Shown: positions 46,089 through 55,836 of the stretch, in pieces
How positions within the stretch are numbered: position 1 is the stretch's first letter
Layout of the letters: each line of letters begins with the position of its first letter
Assembly (NCBI RefSeq): GCF_022763305.1
Contig: NZ_JALEGT010000100.1
Span: 1-64,000, forward strand
Direction of reading: 5' to 3'
Length of the DNA stretch: 64,000 nucleotides
From: Marivita sp.
Lineage (GTDB): Bacteria; Pseudomonadota; Alphaproteobacteria; Rhodobacterales; Rhodobacteraceae
Notes under the pieces: model-generated
Seen by the model: the letters and a program-made list of their open reading frames with translations, nothing else
Databases searched by the model: none
Told to the model about the DNA's origin: nothing
Made by a program: the position numbers and the translations under genes

Positions 46089-46747
46089 GCCGCGTCAGCA
46101 AGGCCATCGCGGCCGGTTTGCCTGCAAAGATGATCCGCGATGTGACGAACCGGCTTCGGTTCGGTCCGGACGCGCCGCAAAGCGACGAATTGATCTGGAT
46201 CCGACCGCATGACGTCACGCACTTCTATCGGGCCGATCCCGCCCAAGGCGCACCCCGGTTCCGTCGTCGCCACTCTGGCATGGTGGCCGGCGGCGATTGG
46301 GATCAGTCGCGCAAGCCGTTCGGGAGCCAGATCAAGCTCGACAGCATCCGCGATCACTTCGAGCATGGCGTGCCCTGGCAAGAGACCGCGATCTTCGGCT
46401 GGATGCTCAAGCGGATGGAGAAGGAAGGCACAGTCGACGGGTTCACAAGCCGCGAGGAGCTGATTGCGCGCTACGACGGTCTTGATCGCATCTACGAGGA
46501 GGCCAAACGCACAGGCACCTTGCGGCCGCATGGCAGCGTGAATGACACCCGCGGCGAACATGGCGGCATCCTCGTGCATATCGCCCGCGATGGCACACCT
46601 TTGCGCGACGGCGGCGGCATGCACCGCTTTGCGATTGCTTACATTCTTGGTCTGGAACGAATCCCGGCGCAGCTTGGCGTGATCCATGTGGATGCTGTGA
46701 AATCAGGTGTGCTGCACACACTCCGGCAAGGGCCGGTTCGGCAGTAA
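46085..46747 (+). CDS. uncharacterised protein with ParB/sulfiredoxin-like HR motif, paralogue 2
   Basis: This 220-residue soluble protein shares the same blocks as its upstream neighbour: LIWIRPHDVTHFY, RRHSGMVAGGDWDQ, VPWQETAIFGWML, LIARYDGLDRIYEEAK, ILVHIARDGTPLRDGGGMHR and FAIAYILGLERIPAQLGVIHVDA. The two probably arose by tandem duplication and have diverged widely except at the GDWDQ and HR motifs, which argues that those positions matter. The ATGA overlap means coupled translation and perhaps a heteromeric product. No function is assigned. Confidence 0.62.
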   Translation: MSRVSKAIAAGLPAKMIRDVTNRLRFGPDAPQSDELIWIRPHDVTHFYRADPAQGAPRFRRRHSGMVAGGDWDQSRKPFGSQIKLDSIRDHFEHGVPWQETAIFGWMLKRMEKEGTVDGFTSREELIARYDGLDRIYEEAKRTGTLRPHGSVNDTRGEHGGILVHIARDGTPLRDGGGMHRFAIAYILGLERIPAQLGVIHVDAVKSGVLHTLRQGPVRQ

Positions 46748-46829
46748 ACCGCCGGTTGTTCGGATGCCTTGCGGGAACGGTTTTCCCGTGCCCGGTGTTG
46801 ACCGGCTGCAACAACACATGGAGACCATC

Positions 46830-47306
46830 ATGTTCAAGCAGCTTGCAACCGGCATGGCCTTTTCGGCTTTCGCAACCATGGGCATCGCCGCCCAGACCGT
46901 GAGCGAGATCGACGTGTCCGTTGATCTTCCCGCTATCGAAAACAGCGAGGCCGCCCAGGTCTGGACATCCCTGGGCAACGACCTCGAAACCGCAATTGCC
47001 GAGCGCATCGCGCCCCAGCTTGGCGAAGACGGGTCCGAAGTGGTCGTCGATATCAACGAGGTGGCCTTGGCATCGGCTTTCGAGAACGCCTACGCGCTTG
47101 AGGACTCCACCCTGTCCGGTCTCGTCGAAATCCGCGTGCCGGGCCTGCTGAACAACGAGGAATACGAGCTGTCAGTCACTGCAGGTCAGGCCATGTCGGC
47201 CGCCTCGCCGGATGTCGATCTGGCCAGCATGACCATCGCCAGTGTCGAAGTGTATCGGGCGATGATCGACGCTTTCGCAGACAACGTCGCTCAGAAACTG
47301 AAGTAA
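46830..47306 (+). CDS. small secreted protein, function unknown
   Basis: The 158-residue protein begins with a Sec signal peptide (MFKQLATGMAFSAFATMGIA, cleavage near residue 21), followed by an acidic soluble domain with VSVDLPAIENSEAAQVWTSL, IAERIAPQLGEDGSEVVVDI and TIASVEVYRAMIDAFADNVA. I do not recognise a family. The ATG at 46830 has GGAG upstream. It ends the plus-strand island and is convergent with murD, 36 bp between stops. Confidence 0.65.
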   Translation: MFKQLATGMAFSAFATMGIAAQTVSEIDVSVDLPAIENSEAAQVWTSLGNDLETAIAERIAPQLGEDGSEVVVDINEVALASAFENAYALEDSTLSGLVEIRVPGLLNNEEYELSVTAGQAMSAASPDVDLASMTIASVEVYRAMIDAFADNVAQKLK

Positions 47307-47342
47307 ATCAACGACCTGACTTGCAGGCGAACAGCCTGCGGG

Positions 47343-48746
47343 TCAGCGTTCAAGCAGCGCCTTGACCAGTGCCGCAAAATCCTCGCCGCGTTTCTCGAAG
47401 CTGTCATACTGGTCGAAACTCGCCGCCGCAGGCGCCAGCAGCACGACATCGCCCGGTTCCGCTTCGGCGGCGGCGCGGGCCACAGCGGCCTCCATCGTGC
47501 CACAGGCCTCGGCCTCGACACCGGTCAGTTGCACCGCAAACCCGTCCGCCTCGCGTCCGATGACATAGGCTTTGCGCACGTTCTCATAGCCGGGGATCAA
47601 CCCGTCCAGCCCGCCTTCCTTCTGCAAGCCGCCGCAGATCCAGCGGATGTTCTTGAACGCCTGCAACGCCTTCAAGGCCGAGTCCACATTGGTCGCTTTA
47701 CTGTCGTTCACAAAAGTCACGCCGTTCTTTTCACCGATGATCTGGCTGCGATGCGGCAGACCGGCAAAGGACTTCATCGCGGCTTCGATCTGGCGTGGGG
47801 CCACGCCCAGCGCACGGGTGGCCGCATAGGCGGCGCAGGCGTTCTGGTGGTTGTGCGCACCGGGCAAGCCCTTGATCTCACGCAGGTCGATGGAGCCCAC
47901 CTGTTTGCCCTTGCGCCATTCGGTCAGGAACCCCTTGCGCGCATAAACATGCCAGCCCGGTCCCGTCAGTTTCTGCCCCGAAGAGATGCGGATCACCCGA
48001 TCATCCCCCGGCCCTTCGGAGAGCTGGTTGGCGATATAAAGCCCTTCGTTTTCGTCCACACCGATGACCGCGCGATCCGGTCCACCTTCGGCAAAAAGCC
48101 TGCGCTTGGCCGCGAAATACCCGCCCAGCCCGGCGTGCCGGTCAAGGTGATCCGGCGACAGGTTTGTGAACACCGCCACATCCGGCGTCAGCGCGCGGGC
48201 CAGATCGGTCTGGTAGCTGGACAGCTCCAGCACCACCACATCGCCATCGCCCGGAGGGTCGATGTCCAGAACACCCCGCCCGATATTGCCCGCCAACTGG
48301 CTGTGCCGGTCGGTGGTGGTCAGGATGTGATGGATCAGCGCCGAGGTGGTGGATTTGCCGTTCGACCCGGTCACCGCGATCACGCGCGGGGCGGTGTCGA
48401 ACTCGTCCCAGTCTTTCGTTGCCAGCGACCGGAAGAACAGGCCGATGTCATTGTCCACCGGCACACCCGCCGCCCAGGCCTTGGCGATCACGGGGTTCGG
48501 CGCGGGATAAAGATGCGGGATACCGGGGCTGACGATCAGGCAGGCGATGGCGTCGAAGGCTCCATCGCGGGTCAACTCGCGGGTCTCGAACCCTTCGGCC
48601 TCGGCCGCCTCGCGGGCTTTGGGGTTGTCGTCCCAGCAGATCGCCGTAGCACCCCCTGCCCGCAACGCACGCGCCGCCGACAGGCCCGACCGGCCCAACC
48701 CCAACACGGCCACCTGATGGCCTTCAAAACCCTGAACGGGGATCAT
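47343..48746 (-). CDS. murD: UDP-N-acetylmuramoylalanine--D-glutamate ligase
   Basis: MurD adds D-glutamate to UDP-MurNAc-L-Ala. The 467-residue Mur ligase has [15 protein letters not shown] (about 13-27), ATP-binding [71 protein letters not shown] and [11 protein letters not shown]. In most alphaproteobacteria it follows mraY; here the next gene upstream is hisD, so the dcw order is broken at this point. Confidence 0.97.
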   Translation of the reverse strand: MIPVQGFEGHQVAVLGLGRSGLSAARALRAGGATAICWDDNPKAREAAEAEGFETRELTRDGAFDAIACLIVSPGIPHLYPAPNPVIAKAWAAGVPVDNDIGLFFRSLATKDWDEFDTAPRVIAVTGSNGKSTTSALIHHILTTTDRHSQLAGNIGRGVLDIDPPGDGDVVVLELSSYQTDLARALTPDVAVFTNLSPDHLDRHAGLGGYFAAKRRLFAEGGPDRAVIGVDENEGLYIANQLSEGPGDDRVIRISSGQKLTGPGWHVYARKGFLTEWRKGKQVGSIDLREIKGLPGAHNHQNACAAYAATRALGVAPRQIEAAMKSFAGLPHRSQIIGEKNGVTFVNDSKATNVDSALKALQAFKNIRWICGGLQKEGGLDGLIPGYENVRKAYVIGREADGFAVQLTGVEAEACGTMEAAVARAAAEAEPGDVVLLAPAAASFDQYDSFEKRGEDFAALVKALLER

Positions 48747-48803
48747 CGCGCACCTCTTGCTTGGTCCGCCAATCGCTACCGCATCTGTGGCCCGTGGAAA
48801 AGA

Positions 48804-50105
48804 TCAGCCGTTGAGCTTGCGCAGACGTGCCGTCACCGACAGCCCGTGCGCCTCGAGCGATTCCGACCGGGCCAGTGTTTCCGCAGCCGGACCGATCGCC
48901 CGCAACGCCTCGGGTGACATCTTGGCCAGCGTCGTCCGCTTGAGGAAATCGAGCACAGACAGCCCGGACGAGAACCGCGCCGACCGCGCCGTGGGCAGCA
49001 CGTGGTTCGGACCGCCGACATAATCGCCAATCGCCTCGGGCGTCCATTGGCCAAGGAAGATTGCACCAGCATGGGTGATCTTCGCCGACAGCGCGTCGGG
49101 ATCGTCGACGCACAGCTCAAGGTGCTCCGGCGCGATCCGGTCACAGAGCGCCGCCGCCTCGTCCAGATCCCGCACGGTGATCACCGCGCCGAAATCGCGC
49201 CAGCTTGCCCCGGCAATCGCACGGCGTTCCAGGGTTTCGAGGCGTGTCTCGACCGCGTCCGACACCGCCTGCCCAAAGGCGGCATCTGTGGTGATCAACA
49301 AAGACTGCGCGCTCTCGTCGTGTTCCGCCTGAGACATCAGGTCCAAGGCGATCCAGTCCGGGTCATTCTCGCCATCCGCAATCACGAGGATCTCCGACGG
49401 CCCGGCGATCATGTCGATGCCCACCTTGCCGAAGACCCGGCGCTTTGCCGCCGCAACAAAGGCGTTGCCCGGCCCGGTGATCTTGTCCACCGGCGCGATG
49501 GTCTCTGTCCCGTAGGCCAGCGCCGCAACCGCCTGCGCGCCACCGATGCGGTAGACCTCGTCCACCCCGGCGATCCGGCAGGCCATCATCACCAGCGGAT
49601 TGATCACCCCATCCGGCGTCGGCACGGTCACGGCAAGCCGCTTGACCCCCGCAACCTTGGCAGGGACCGCGTTCATCAGGACCGAGGACGGATAGCTGGC
49701 CAGCCCGCCGGGCACGTAAAGCCCCGCCGCAGATACAGCCGTCCAGCGCCAGCCCAAGGTGGCCCCTTCCGGATCGGTCCACATCTCGTCCTTGGGCATC
49801 TGGCGCGTATGATATGCGCGGATGCGCTCTGCCGCGGTTTCCAGCGCCACGCGTTCGGCTTCGGGAACCTTGGCGATCTCAGCGTCGATCTCTGCCTCGG
49901 ACACGCGCATCTGCGCAGCGGTCAGGTGCAGCCGGTCGAATTTCGCCGTCAGCTCAAGCACCGCGTCATCGCCGCGCGCCCGCACATCGGCAATGATCCC
50001 AGCCACCACGTCGTCCACATCCGGGCTGTCCTCGCGCTTGGCGCTCAGCAGCGCGGCAAAGCGGCTTTCGAAATCGGCATCGGTCGTGGACAGGAATTGC
50101 GGCAT
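48804..50105 (-). CDS. hisD: histidinol dehydrogenase
   Basis: HisD oxidises L-histidinol to histidine in two NAD+-dependent steps. The 433-residue protein has GLYVPGGLASYPSSVLMNAVPA (shortened: conserved GLYVPGG), GGAQAVAALAYGTETI, KITGPGNAFVAAAKRRVFG, DMIAGPSEILVIAD, the zinc and catalytic region SQAEHDESAQS and ENLLxNAG-equivalent PEHLELCVDDP. It lies between a GNAT gene and murD, consistent with the murA-DUF2948-hisD neighbourhood common in Rhodobacterales. Confidence 0.97.
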   Translation of the reverse strand: MPQFLSTTDADFESRFAALLSAKREDSPDVDDVVAGIIADVRARGDDAVLELTAKFDRLHLTAAQMRVSEAEIDAEIAKVPEAERVALETAAERIRAYHTRQMPKDEMWTDPEGATLGWRWTAVSAAGLYVPGGLASYPSSVLMNAVPAKVAGVKRLAVTVPTPDGVINPLVMMACRIAGVDEVYRIGGAQAVAALAYGTETIAPVDKITGPGNAFVAAAKRRVFGKVGIDMIAGPSEILVIADGENDPDWIALDLMSQAEHDESAQSLLITTDAAFGQAVSDAVETRLETLERRAIAGASWRDFGAVITVRDLDEAAALCDRIAPEHLELCVDDPDALSAKITHAGAIFLGQWTPEAIGDYVGGPNHVLPTARSARFSSGLSVLDFLKRTTLAKMSPEALRAIGPAAETLARSESLEAHGLSVTARLRKLNG

Positions 50106-50157
50106 GACGCCCTCCGGATCAGCTTTGCGCGGTACTTAGACCGCGCCGCCCGAACCC

Positions 50158-50676
50158 TCAAGCGCCGCGCGTCAGGTCTGCGCCGTCCAGCGCCTTGATC
50201 ATCAGGACATCATCGCGCCCGACGCCATCAAATAAGACGGACCGGGGTCGCCTGCCGAAGACATGAAAGCCCAGAGCCTGATAAAGCGCCTGCGCGCCGG
50301 TGTTCTCTACATCCACGCAAAGTTCGGCCTGCTGGATGCCCGCCACCGCCAACTGCTCCAGCATCGCTTCCATCAACGCCCGGCCAACGCCCTGACGCTG
50401 CGCCTCGGGCCGCACGTAAAGCGGGCCGATGTCGGCCATGTGCTGCATCCGACGCGGACCACCGCGCCGCGCCGACACGAAGCCGACCAAGCGTTTGGCA
50501 TCATCGAATGCCCCGAGGATGAGATTGGCCTCGAGCATCCGCTCCACATCCTTGTTGGGAATTGCGCGGGCTTCTTCGGCACCGAACAGAAACGCCGAGG
50601 GCACCTTCATCAGCCCGTCCGCCCAGACGGCGCGATAGGCCGACAGGTCTTTCGGCGTCAGCCGCCGGATGGTCAT
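50158..50676 (-). CDS. GNAT-family N-acetyltransferase
   Basis: The 172-residue protein has a GNAT fold: IRRLTPKDLSAYRAVWADGL at the N terminus, the core strand MADIGPLYVRPEAQRQGVGRALMEAML (split here), and the acetyl-CoA P-loop RPEAQRQGVGRAL (about 91-103), followed by VDVENTGAQALYQALGFHVFGRR. The acceptor (protein, antibiotic or small amine) is unknown. Its ATG overlaps the DUF2948 stop codon, so it is part of the murA operon. Confidence 0.92.
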   Translation of the reverse strand: MTIRRLTPKDLSAYRAVWADGLMKVPSAFLFGAEEARAIPNKDVERMLEANLILGAFDDAKRLVGFVSARRGGPRRMQHMADIGPLYVRPEAQRQGVGRALMEAMLEQLAVAGIQQAELCVDVENTGAQALYQALGFHVFGRRPRSVLFDGVGRDDVLMIKALDGADLTRGA

Positions 50677-51149
50677 GCGGGATGGTCCGGCACCTTGCCC
50701 GACACCGCCGCATAGGGCCGCGTCACATCGCGCAGCGCAACCTCCAGCTCTGACACCTGCAACCGGATCGCCCCATCCCCCGCCAGCGTCAGGATCACAG
50801 CGCCCCCCGCCTCACCCGGTTCAAAGGTGACCGACAGGACCGACAGGATCGTATCCGCGTCGCCGCGCGGGACACCCTGGCTGGCGACCCGTTCCACATT
50901 CTCGACCGCCAGCACCGACTGCACCCGCTCAGGAGTGCGCCCGCCCCGCTGTGCAATGGGCACGTCTTCCCACCGGAACCGGTTGAGCAGGATGCCGAAC
51001 CGCGCCCGGCCGCGCTGCCACTGCATCTCGCTGGCTGGAAAGACCGCATCCTGACAGAGCGCCGACAGCACCTGCAGGTCGTCTTCATCCATCGCAACCA
51101 GCCGCAGGGGCCGGGCCGCGCCGTCTTCGAATGTGGCGTCCTGCGTCAC
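50673..51149 (-). CDS. DUF2948 family protein
   Basis: The 158-residue protein matches DUF2948 (PF11164): [37 protein letters not shown]-like [29 protein letters not shown] and [24 protein letters not shown]. Function is unknown; the family sits beside murA and hisD in Rhodobacterales. A GTG start overlaps the murA stop (GTGA), indicating translational coupling. Confidence 0.9.
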   Translation of the reverse strand: MTQDATFEDGAARPLRLVAMDEDDLQVLSALCQDAVFPASEMQWQRGRARFGILLNRFRWEDVPIAQRGGRTPERVQSVLAVENVERVASQGVPRGDADTILSVLSVTFEPGEAGGAVILTLAGDGAIRLQVSELEVALRDVTRPYAAVSGKVPDHPA

Positions 51150-52417
51150 TGTTCCTTCACCCGTTCGATCTTGGCCCCGACGCCCGAAAGCTTGCGCACC
51201 ACGTGTTCATAGCCGCGATCCAGATGATAGACCCGGCTCACGATGGTGTCGCCCTCGGCGGCAAGCCCCGCAAGGATCAGCGACACCGAAGCCCGCAGAT
51301 CCGTCGCCATCACCGGCGCGCCGCGCAGCTTGTCCACACCTGTCACCCGCGCGATGCCGCCATGGACATCGATCTTCGCGCCCATCCGGGCCAGTTCCGG
51401 GGCGTGCATGAAACGATTCTCGAAGATCTTCTCTTCCAGAACGCTGGTGCCCTCGGCTGTGCAGAGCAGCGCCATCATCTGCGCCTGCAGGTCGGTCGGA
51501 AAGCCGGGGAACGGCTCGGTTGTCACATCCACCGCCGACACCCGCCCGTTCTTGCGCGCGACCTTCAGCCCGGTCGGCGTTTCCTCGACCGAGATGCCCG
51601 CCGCGTCCAGCTTTTCGCAGAACGCCGCCAGCAGGTCGATCGTGCCTCCCAGACACTCCACCTCACCGCCGCAAATCGCGGGGGCCAGCATATAGGTGCC
51701 CAGTTCGATCCGGTCCGTGACCACACGATGGGTCGCCCCGCCCAGACGGTCGACACCCTGTATGGTGATCTCGGAAGTGCCTTCGCCGTCGATCTGCGCG
51801 CCCATCTTGCGCAGGCACTGCGCCAGATCGACGATCTCGGGCTCACGCGCCGCGTTCTTCAGAACCGTCGTGCCCTTAGCCAGCGTCGCCGCCATCAGCG
51901 CGTTTTCGGTTGCCCCGACCGACACAAAGGGAAACTCGACGATCCCACCCTGCAATCCGCCCGCGGGCGCCTTGGCATGGACATAGCCGTCCCGCAGGTC
52001 CAGCTCCGCCCCCATCGCCTCGAAGGCCTTGAGGTGCAAATCCACCGGACGCGCGCCAATCGCACAGCCACCGGGCAGCGACACCTCGGCATGTCCGAAC
52101 CGCGCCAGCAATGGACCAAGGACCAGAATCGACGCCCGCATCTTGCGCACGATGTCATATTCGGCACGCATCGAGCTAAGATCATGGCTCGACATCGCGA
52201 GCACCTGCCCGTCCTGAAGCGCCTGCACTTCGGCGCCAAGCGACTGCAACAGCGTGGTCATGGTACGAATGTCGCTCAGACGCGGCGCATTGGTCAGCGT
52301 CAGCGGCTCCTCGCTCAGCAGCGTTGCGGGCATGAGCGTAAGGCAGGCGTTCTTGGCACCCGCAATGGGAATCTGGCCGTGCAACGGCCCGTTCCCTGTC
52401 ACGATAATCTGATCCAT
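51146..52417 (-). CDS. murA: UDP-N-acetylglucosamine 1-carboxyvinyltransferase
   Basis: MurA transfers enolpyruvate from PEP to UDP-GlcNAc, the first committed step of peptidoglycan synthesis. The 423-residue protein has [17 protein letters not shown] (about 9-25), the fosfomycin-sensitive catalytic cysteine in [48 protein letters not shown] and [17 protein letters not shown]. Fosfomycin targets this cysteine. It begins five bases after a small basic-protein gene and is coupled to the DUF2948 gene. Confidence 0.97.
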   Translation of the reverse strand: MDQIIVTGNGPLHGQIPIAGAKNACLTLMPATLLSEEPLTLTNAPRLSDIRTMTTLLQSLGAEVQALQDGQVLAMSSHDLSSMRAEYDIVRKMRASILVLGPLLARFGHAEVSLPGGCAIGARPVDLHLKAFEAMGAELDLRDGYVHAKAPAGGLQGGIVEFPFVSVGATENALMAATLAKGTTVLKNAAREPEIVDLAQCLRKMGAQIDGEGTSEITIQGVDRLGGATHRVVTDRIELGTYMLAPAICGGEVECLGGTIDLLAAFCEKLDAAGISVEETPTGLKVARKNGRVSAVDVTTEPFPGFPTDLQAQMMALLCTAEGTSVLEEKIFENRFMHAPELARMGAKIDVHGGIARVTGVDKLRGAPVMATDLRASVSLILAGLAAEGDTIVSRVYHLDRGYEHVVRKLSGVGAKIERVKEQ

Positions 52418-52422
52418 ATGCT

Positions 52423-52590
52423 CTACCTGCCCTCGTTCGCCTGTGTGGTGTCTTTGCCATCATCCGTTGCACCCGCCGCGCGCGCCCGCGCCTGCGCCTT
52501 GCGCTTGGCCATATTCGCCTTGAGCGCGGCTTTCAGCCTGTCTTCCCGCGCTGCCTGGTCTGTTTTTCCGGATGAAGGTTTCTGCGTCAT
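52423..52590 (-). CDS. 55-residue basic protein upstream of murA
   Basis: A 55-codon frame starts with ATG at 52590 and ends TAG at 52425-52423, five bases before the murA ATG. The product has a helical Lys/Arg/Ala core ([21 protein letters not shown] then ARARAAG) flanked by short polar ends. Small proteins with this [16 protein letters not shown] pattern recur ahead of murA in related genomes as I recall them. The codon pattern fits the neighbours (mostly G/C in third positions). Function is unknown; nucleic-acid or ribosome binding is possible because of charge. Confidence 0.65.
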   Translation of the reverse strand: MTQKPSSGKTDQAAREDRLKAALKANMAKRKAQARARAAGATDDGKDTTQANEGR

Positions 52591-52690
52591 GCGCACTTCC
52601 TATCCCAGAGGCAAAAAAGGGTCCAGATTGCGCTTGCACCGATTTCCGTTTGCGTCTAATCACCCGCCACGCCAACCATGGCGACCCGGC

Positions 52691-52765
<75 letters not shown>

Positions 52766-52928
52766 TTAACCGTCCAGCGCCATACTGCAGCACCGGACAT
52801 ATAGAGCCTACAGCCCGATTATGCGTCTGCCCCGCCGAAATGGTTTGGGGTGCGGCACCGTTTCGGCGAGACGTATTGAACCGTCAATCCGGCCAGCGCT
52901 CCCCTCCAACAGAGCGCAGAAGTGGTTC

Positions 52929-53714
52929 TCAGGCATCGTCCCCTCGCGGCAGGGCTTGGCGGCGCAGCTGGGTCAGTTCCGCCATGATCGAGAGGGCGAT
53001 TTCCTCGGGTGTCACGGCCCCGATGTTCAGACCGGCCGGGGCGGACACGTTTGCGATGTCTTCCGGAGGCAGACCCGCCTGCTCCAGTTTGGCGGACAGG
53101 GCGGCGAATTTCTTGGTGCTGCCGACAAAGGCGACATGGCCGGACGACGCCCCAAGCGCTGCCTTCAGCGCATCGAGATCCCCTTGTCCTTGCGTGGCGA
53201 TCACGGTTGCCCTGAACCGACCAGCGGCTGGCGCCTCGCGCAGCTCGCGCACAACGGCCCAATGAAACTGTGGAGCCAGCGTAACCAGCACGTCGGCCAC
53301 GGGCGAACTTCCAAGAACCGTGAGCTCCGGCATCGGCAGACAGGGTTCAATGAAAATGTCCACGGTTCCGCGCGACGGGCACCCGTTGCGCATATAGGTG
53401 ACGCCATCCGCTTCGGTGCCCGCCGTCACGCCCTTTTCCGACAGCAGGTCTTCCGGCGCGACCGAGATCAATTGCGGAACGCCGGTGACGATCGCCTGAA
53501 GCGCCGCACGCTTCACCGCGCCGCGCGTGCATCCACCGCCAAGAAAGCCTTGCGCGATGGTTCCATCGGCCCGGATCAACGCTTTCGACCCCGGCTTCGC
53601 AGCGGTGGTGCCGGCGGTGCGAATGATCGTGGCAAAGGCGAAGGGCTCTTCCCGGGCACGCAGGTCCTGGGCAAGGCCTGCAAGATCGGACGACAAAAAC
53701 TCGGCGGGGCTCAT
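52929..53714 (-). CDS. coxF: XdhC/CoxF-family molybdenum-enzyme maturation factor
   Basis: The 261-residue protein has an N-terminal XdhC-type domain (EPFAFATIIRTAGTTAAKPG, DGTIAQGFLGGGCTRGAV, SEKGVTAGTEADG) and a C-terminal Rossmann domain (AFVGSTKKFAALSAKLEQ, NVSAPAGLNIGAVTPEEIALSIMAEL). XdhC proteins deliver or sulfurate the molybdenum cofactor of xanthine-oxidase-family enzymes. It is the last gene here of the coxMSLDEF order, overlapping coxE by four bases. coxG and later genes are absent. Confidence 0.88.
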   Translation of the reverse strand: MSPAEFLSSDLAGLAQDLRAREEPFAFATIIRTAGTTAAKPGSKALIRADGTIAQGFLGGGCTRGAVKRAALQAIVTGVPQLISVAPEDLLSEKGVTAGTEADGVTYMRNGCPSRGTVDIFIEPCLPMPELTVLGSSPVADVLVTLAPQFHWAVVRELREAPAAGRFRATVIATQGQGDLDALKAALGASSGHVAFVGSTKKFAALSAKLEQAGLPPEDIANVSAPAGLNIGAVTPEEIALSIMAELTQLRRQALPRGDDA

Positions 53715-54898
53715 AGGCGTCCCAACTCCTGTTCCAGCGCGGCGATGTTGCCGAGCGTGTTGGCAGCAGAGAAAAGGTCAAGATGCGGCAAGGCAGCGGC
53801 CATGCCAGCGGCGACGGGGGCATAATCCTTCCACCCCTTCAGCGGGTTGAGCCAGATGATCCGACAGCCCCGCTTGCGCAGCTTTGACAGCGCCGCATCG
53901 ATCAATTCGGGTGGCGAGGTGTCATAGCCATCCGACAGGATGATCACGACTGACCGACCAGTCACAAAGCGTCGTGCGTAGGTGTCGGAAAAGCGCATGA
54001 GGCATTCGCCAATCTTGGACCCGCCGCCAAAGCCATCCGCCATCAGCGACAGCCGCCCGATGGCCCGCATCGCATCCTTGTCGCGCAGCGCGTCCGTGAT
54101 CCGGACCAGACGCGTGTGGAAGAGATACCCGTCGGAGTTGGGATCACCCCGCAGAAGTCCGGCGAGAAAGGCCACGAAGACCTGCGCATAGACGCTCATG
54201 GAGCCTGAAACATCGCAGAGCGCCACGATCCTTACCTCGCGATCCGGGCGCGCGCGACGGATCAGCCGGATGGGTTCGCCCCCGGTCGACAGGCTCCGCC
54301 GGATCGTCTTGCGGAAGTGCAGACCACTCCCCTTGCGCGCGGCGATTCGCCTGCGGGAGCGCCGGTCGCGCAACGCAGCGCCAAGACGGCGCGCGACGGC
54401 TTCGGCTTCGGCGACCTCCTCCGGGCGGACCAGATCCCGCAAATCGCGCTTGGCAAGGTTCGTCACCTCGACGGCGATCAGCTTGCCTTCGCCCTCACTC
54501 TCGGCCTCGCCATCGCCCCGATCTGGCGCGGTCGATTGGCCTGCCCCGCCCTCCGTGTCCTGTCCCGCTGCATCGCGCGACGATTTCACGGCCTTATGAT
54601 GTGACGGGACCGGCGTTTTCGGCACCACCTTCTGGCGAACGCGGCCCATATCCATCCAATAGGCATTGAACAGGTCGTCGAAGCGCAGCGCCTCTTCCTT
54701 GGACCCGGTGCAAACGGCCTTGAGCGCGGCGCGGGCGCGGTTGGGTTCGGAAGCGTTCACATGGGTCAGCGCATCCAGCGCGGTGCGCGTTTCCTCTGCA
54801 CCAAGGCGCAAGCCGTTTTCACGCAGATGCGCAAGAAAGCCCGCCATACGGGCCGTCGGACCGGGGTCCCGGCCTGCGAATTTGGTGATCCTGCTCAC
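53711..54898 (-). CDS. coxE: CoxE-type von Willebrand (MIDAS) protein
   Basis: The 395-residue protein has an N-terminal helical region, a Glu/Gly/Ser-rich linker (about 112-140) and a C-terminal VWA-like domain with MIDAS motif ALCDVSGSMSVY (about 228-239), LSLMADGFGGGSKIG and IILSDGYDTSPPEL. CoxE works with the AAA+ protein CoxD in late maturation of the Cu-Mo cluster of CO dehydrogenase. Start and stop overlap its neighbours by four bases, so coxD-coxE-coxF are coupled. Confidence 0.93.
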   Translation of the reverse strand: MSRITKFAGRDPGPTARMAGFLAHLRENGLRLGAEETRTALDALTHVNASEPNRARAALKAVCTGSKEEALRFDDLFNAYWMDMGRVRQKVVPKTPVPSHHKAVKSSRDAAGQDTEGGAGQSTAPDRGDGEAESEGEGKLIAVEVTNLAKRDLRDLVRPEEVAEAEAVARRLGAALRDRRSRRRIAARKGSGLHFRKTIRRSLSTGGEPIRLIRRARPDREVRIVALCDVSGSMSVYAQVFVAFLAGLLRGDPNSDGYLFHTRLVRITDALRDKDAMRAIGRLSLMADGFGGGSKIGECLMRFSDTYARRFVTGRSVVIILSDGYDTSPPELIDAALSKLRKRGCRIIWLNPLKGWKDYAPVAAGMAAALPHLDLFSAANTLGNIAALEQELGRL

Positions 54899-55770
54899 GC
54901 GGCCTTCCCGGCGAGGCGCTGCGACACCTCGGTGGTGATCTGCGCGCGGTCGGCCTGCGTTTTCAGAAGCGTAGTCAGTGTCGCCTGCAACGCCGCAGGG
55001 TCGCGGGTGAGGTCGTTGATCCCGAGGCCCATCAGGGCTGCGGCGAAATCAAGTGTTTCGGCAATGCCCGGAACCTTTTCCAAGTCTTCCTTGCGCAGTG
55101 CCTGGACAAATTCGATCACCTGATGCGCCAATCGTGTTTCGATGCCGTGGCAGCGGGTGTTCAGGATCGCCAGTTCGGTCTCGCGGTCGGGGTAATCGAC
55201 ATAGGCAAACAGGCAGCGACGGCGCAGCGCGTCCGACAGATCGCGCGTGCCGTTCGAGGTCAGGATGACAATCGGGATCGAGGTTGCGGCGATCGTACCA
55301 AGTTCGGGCACCGTGATCTGGTAATCGGCCAGCATTTCCAGAAGGAAGGCCTCGAATTCTTCATCGGCCCGGTCAATCTCGTCGATCAGCAATACAGAAG
55401 GCTCTTCCTGCGTGATGGCTTTCAACAGCGGGCGTTCCAGCAAATAGTCGCGAGAAAAGATACGCTCCTCGACCGCGCGGCCGGTCTCGCCCGCATCGGA
55501 TGCGGCGCGGATCGCCAGCAGTTGCCGTTGGTAATTCCATTCGTAGATCGCCTGCGCGGCGTCGAGGCCTTCGTAGCATTGCAACCGAATGAGCGCGGTG
55601 CTGCGCGCGGCCGCGAGCACACGGGCCACCTCGGTCTTTCCGACCCCCGCCGCGCCTTCAAGCAGAAGTGGGCGTTGCAGCGACAAGGCGAGGTGCAGCG
55701 CGACGGCCATGTCTTCGTTTGCCACGTAGCCTTCTGCCGCCAGAGCGGTCTGCAGATCGGTCCAGGTCAT
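54895..55770 (-). CDS. coxD: CoxD-type MoxR AAA+ ATPase
   Basis: The 291-residue ATPase has Walker A EGAAGVGKTEVARVL (about 38-52), Walker B VLLIDEIDRADEEFEAFLLE, sensor-1 ILTSNGTRDLSDALRRRC and a helical lid. CoxD is a MoxR-type chaperone needed to build the [CuSMoO2] site of CO dehydrogenase in Oligotropha. The ATG at 55770 matches the family start (MTWTDLQTALAAEGY). It follows coxL by 66 bp. Confidence 0.94.
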   Translation of the reverse strand: MTWTDLQTALAAEGYVANEDMAVALHLALSLQRPLLLEGAAGVGKTEVARVLAAARSTALIRLQCYEGLDAAQAIYEWNYQRQLLAIRAASDAGETGRAVEERIFSRDYLLERPLLKAITQEEPSVLLIDEIDRADEEFEAFLLEMLADYQITVPELGTIAATSIPIVILTSNGTRDLSDALRRRCLFAYVDYPDRETELAILNTRCHGIETRLAHQVIEFVQALRKEDLEKVPGIAETLDFAAALMGLGINDLTRDPAALQATLTTLLKTQADRAQITTEVSQRLAGKAA

Positions 55771-55836
55771 GATGCTCTCCGAAAGTCGTCGCAAGGTCGC
55801 CGCGCCCCGGTGACGAGGCGCGGCTGGTCTTGGTCA

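Noticed and set aside
46771-46787. CGGGAA/TTCCCG hairpin upstream of the small secreted protein gene
   Set aside because: Only six pairs and no T tract; could be chance in GC-rich DNA.
52766-52928. tRNA-Thr flank as an integration site for the cox operon
   Set aside because: No integrase, repeated tRNA 3' end or att-like duplication could be found by eye; kept only as a remark in the cox finding.
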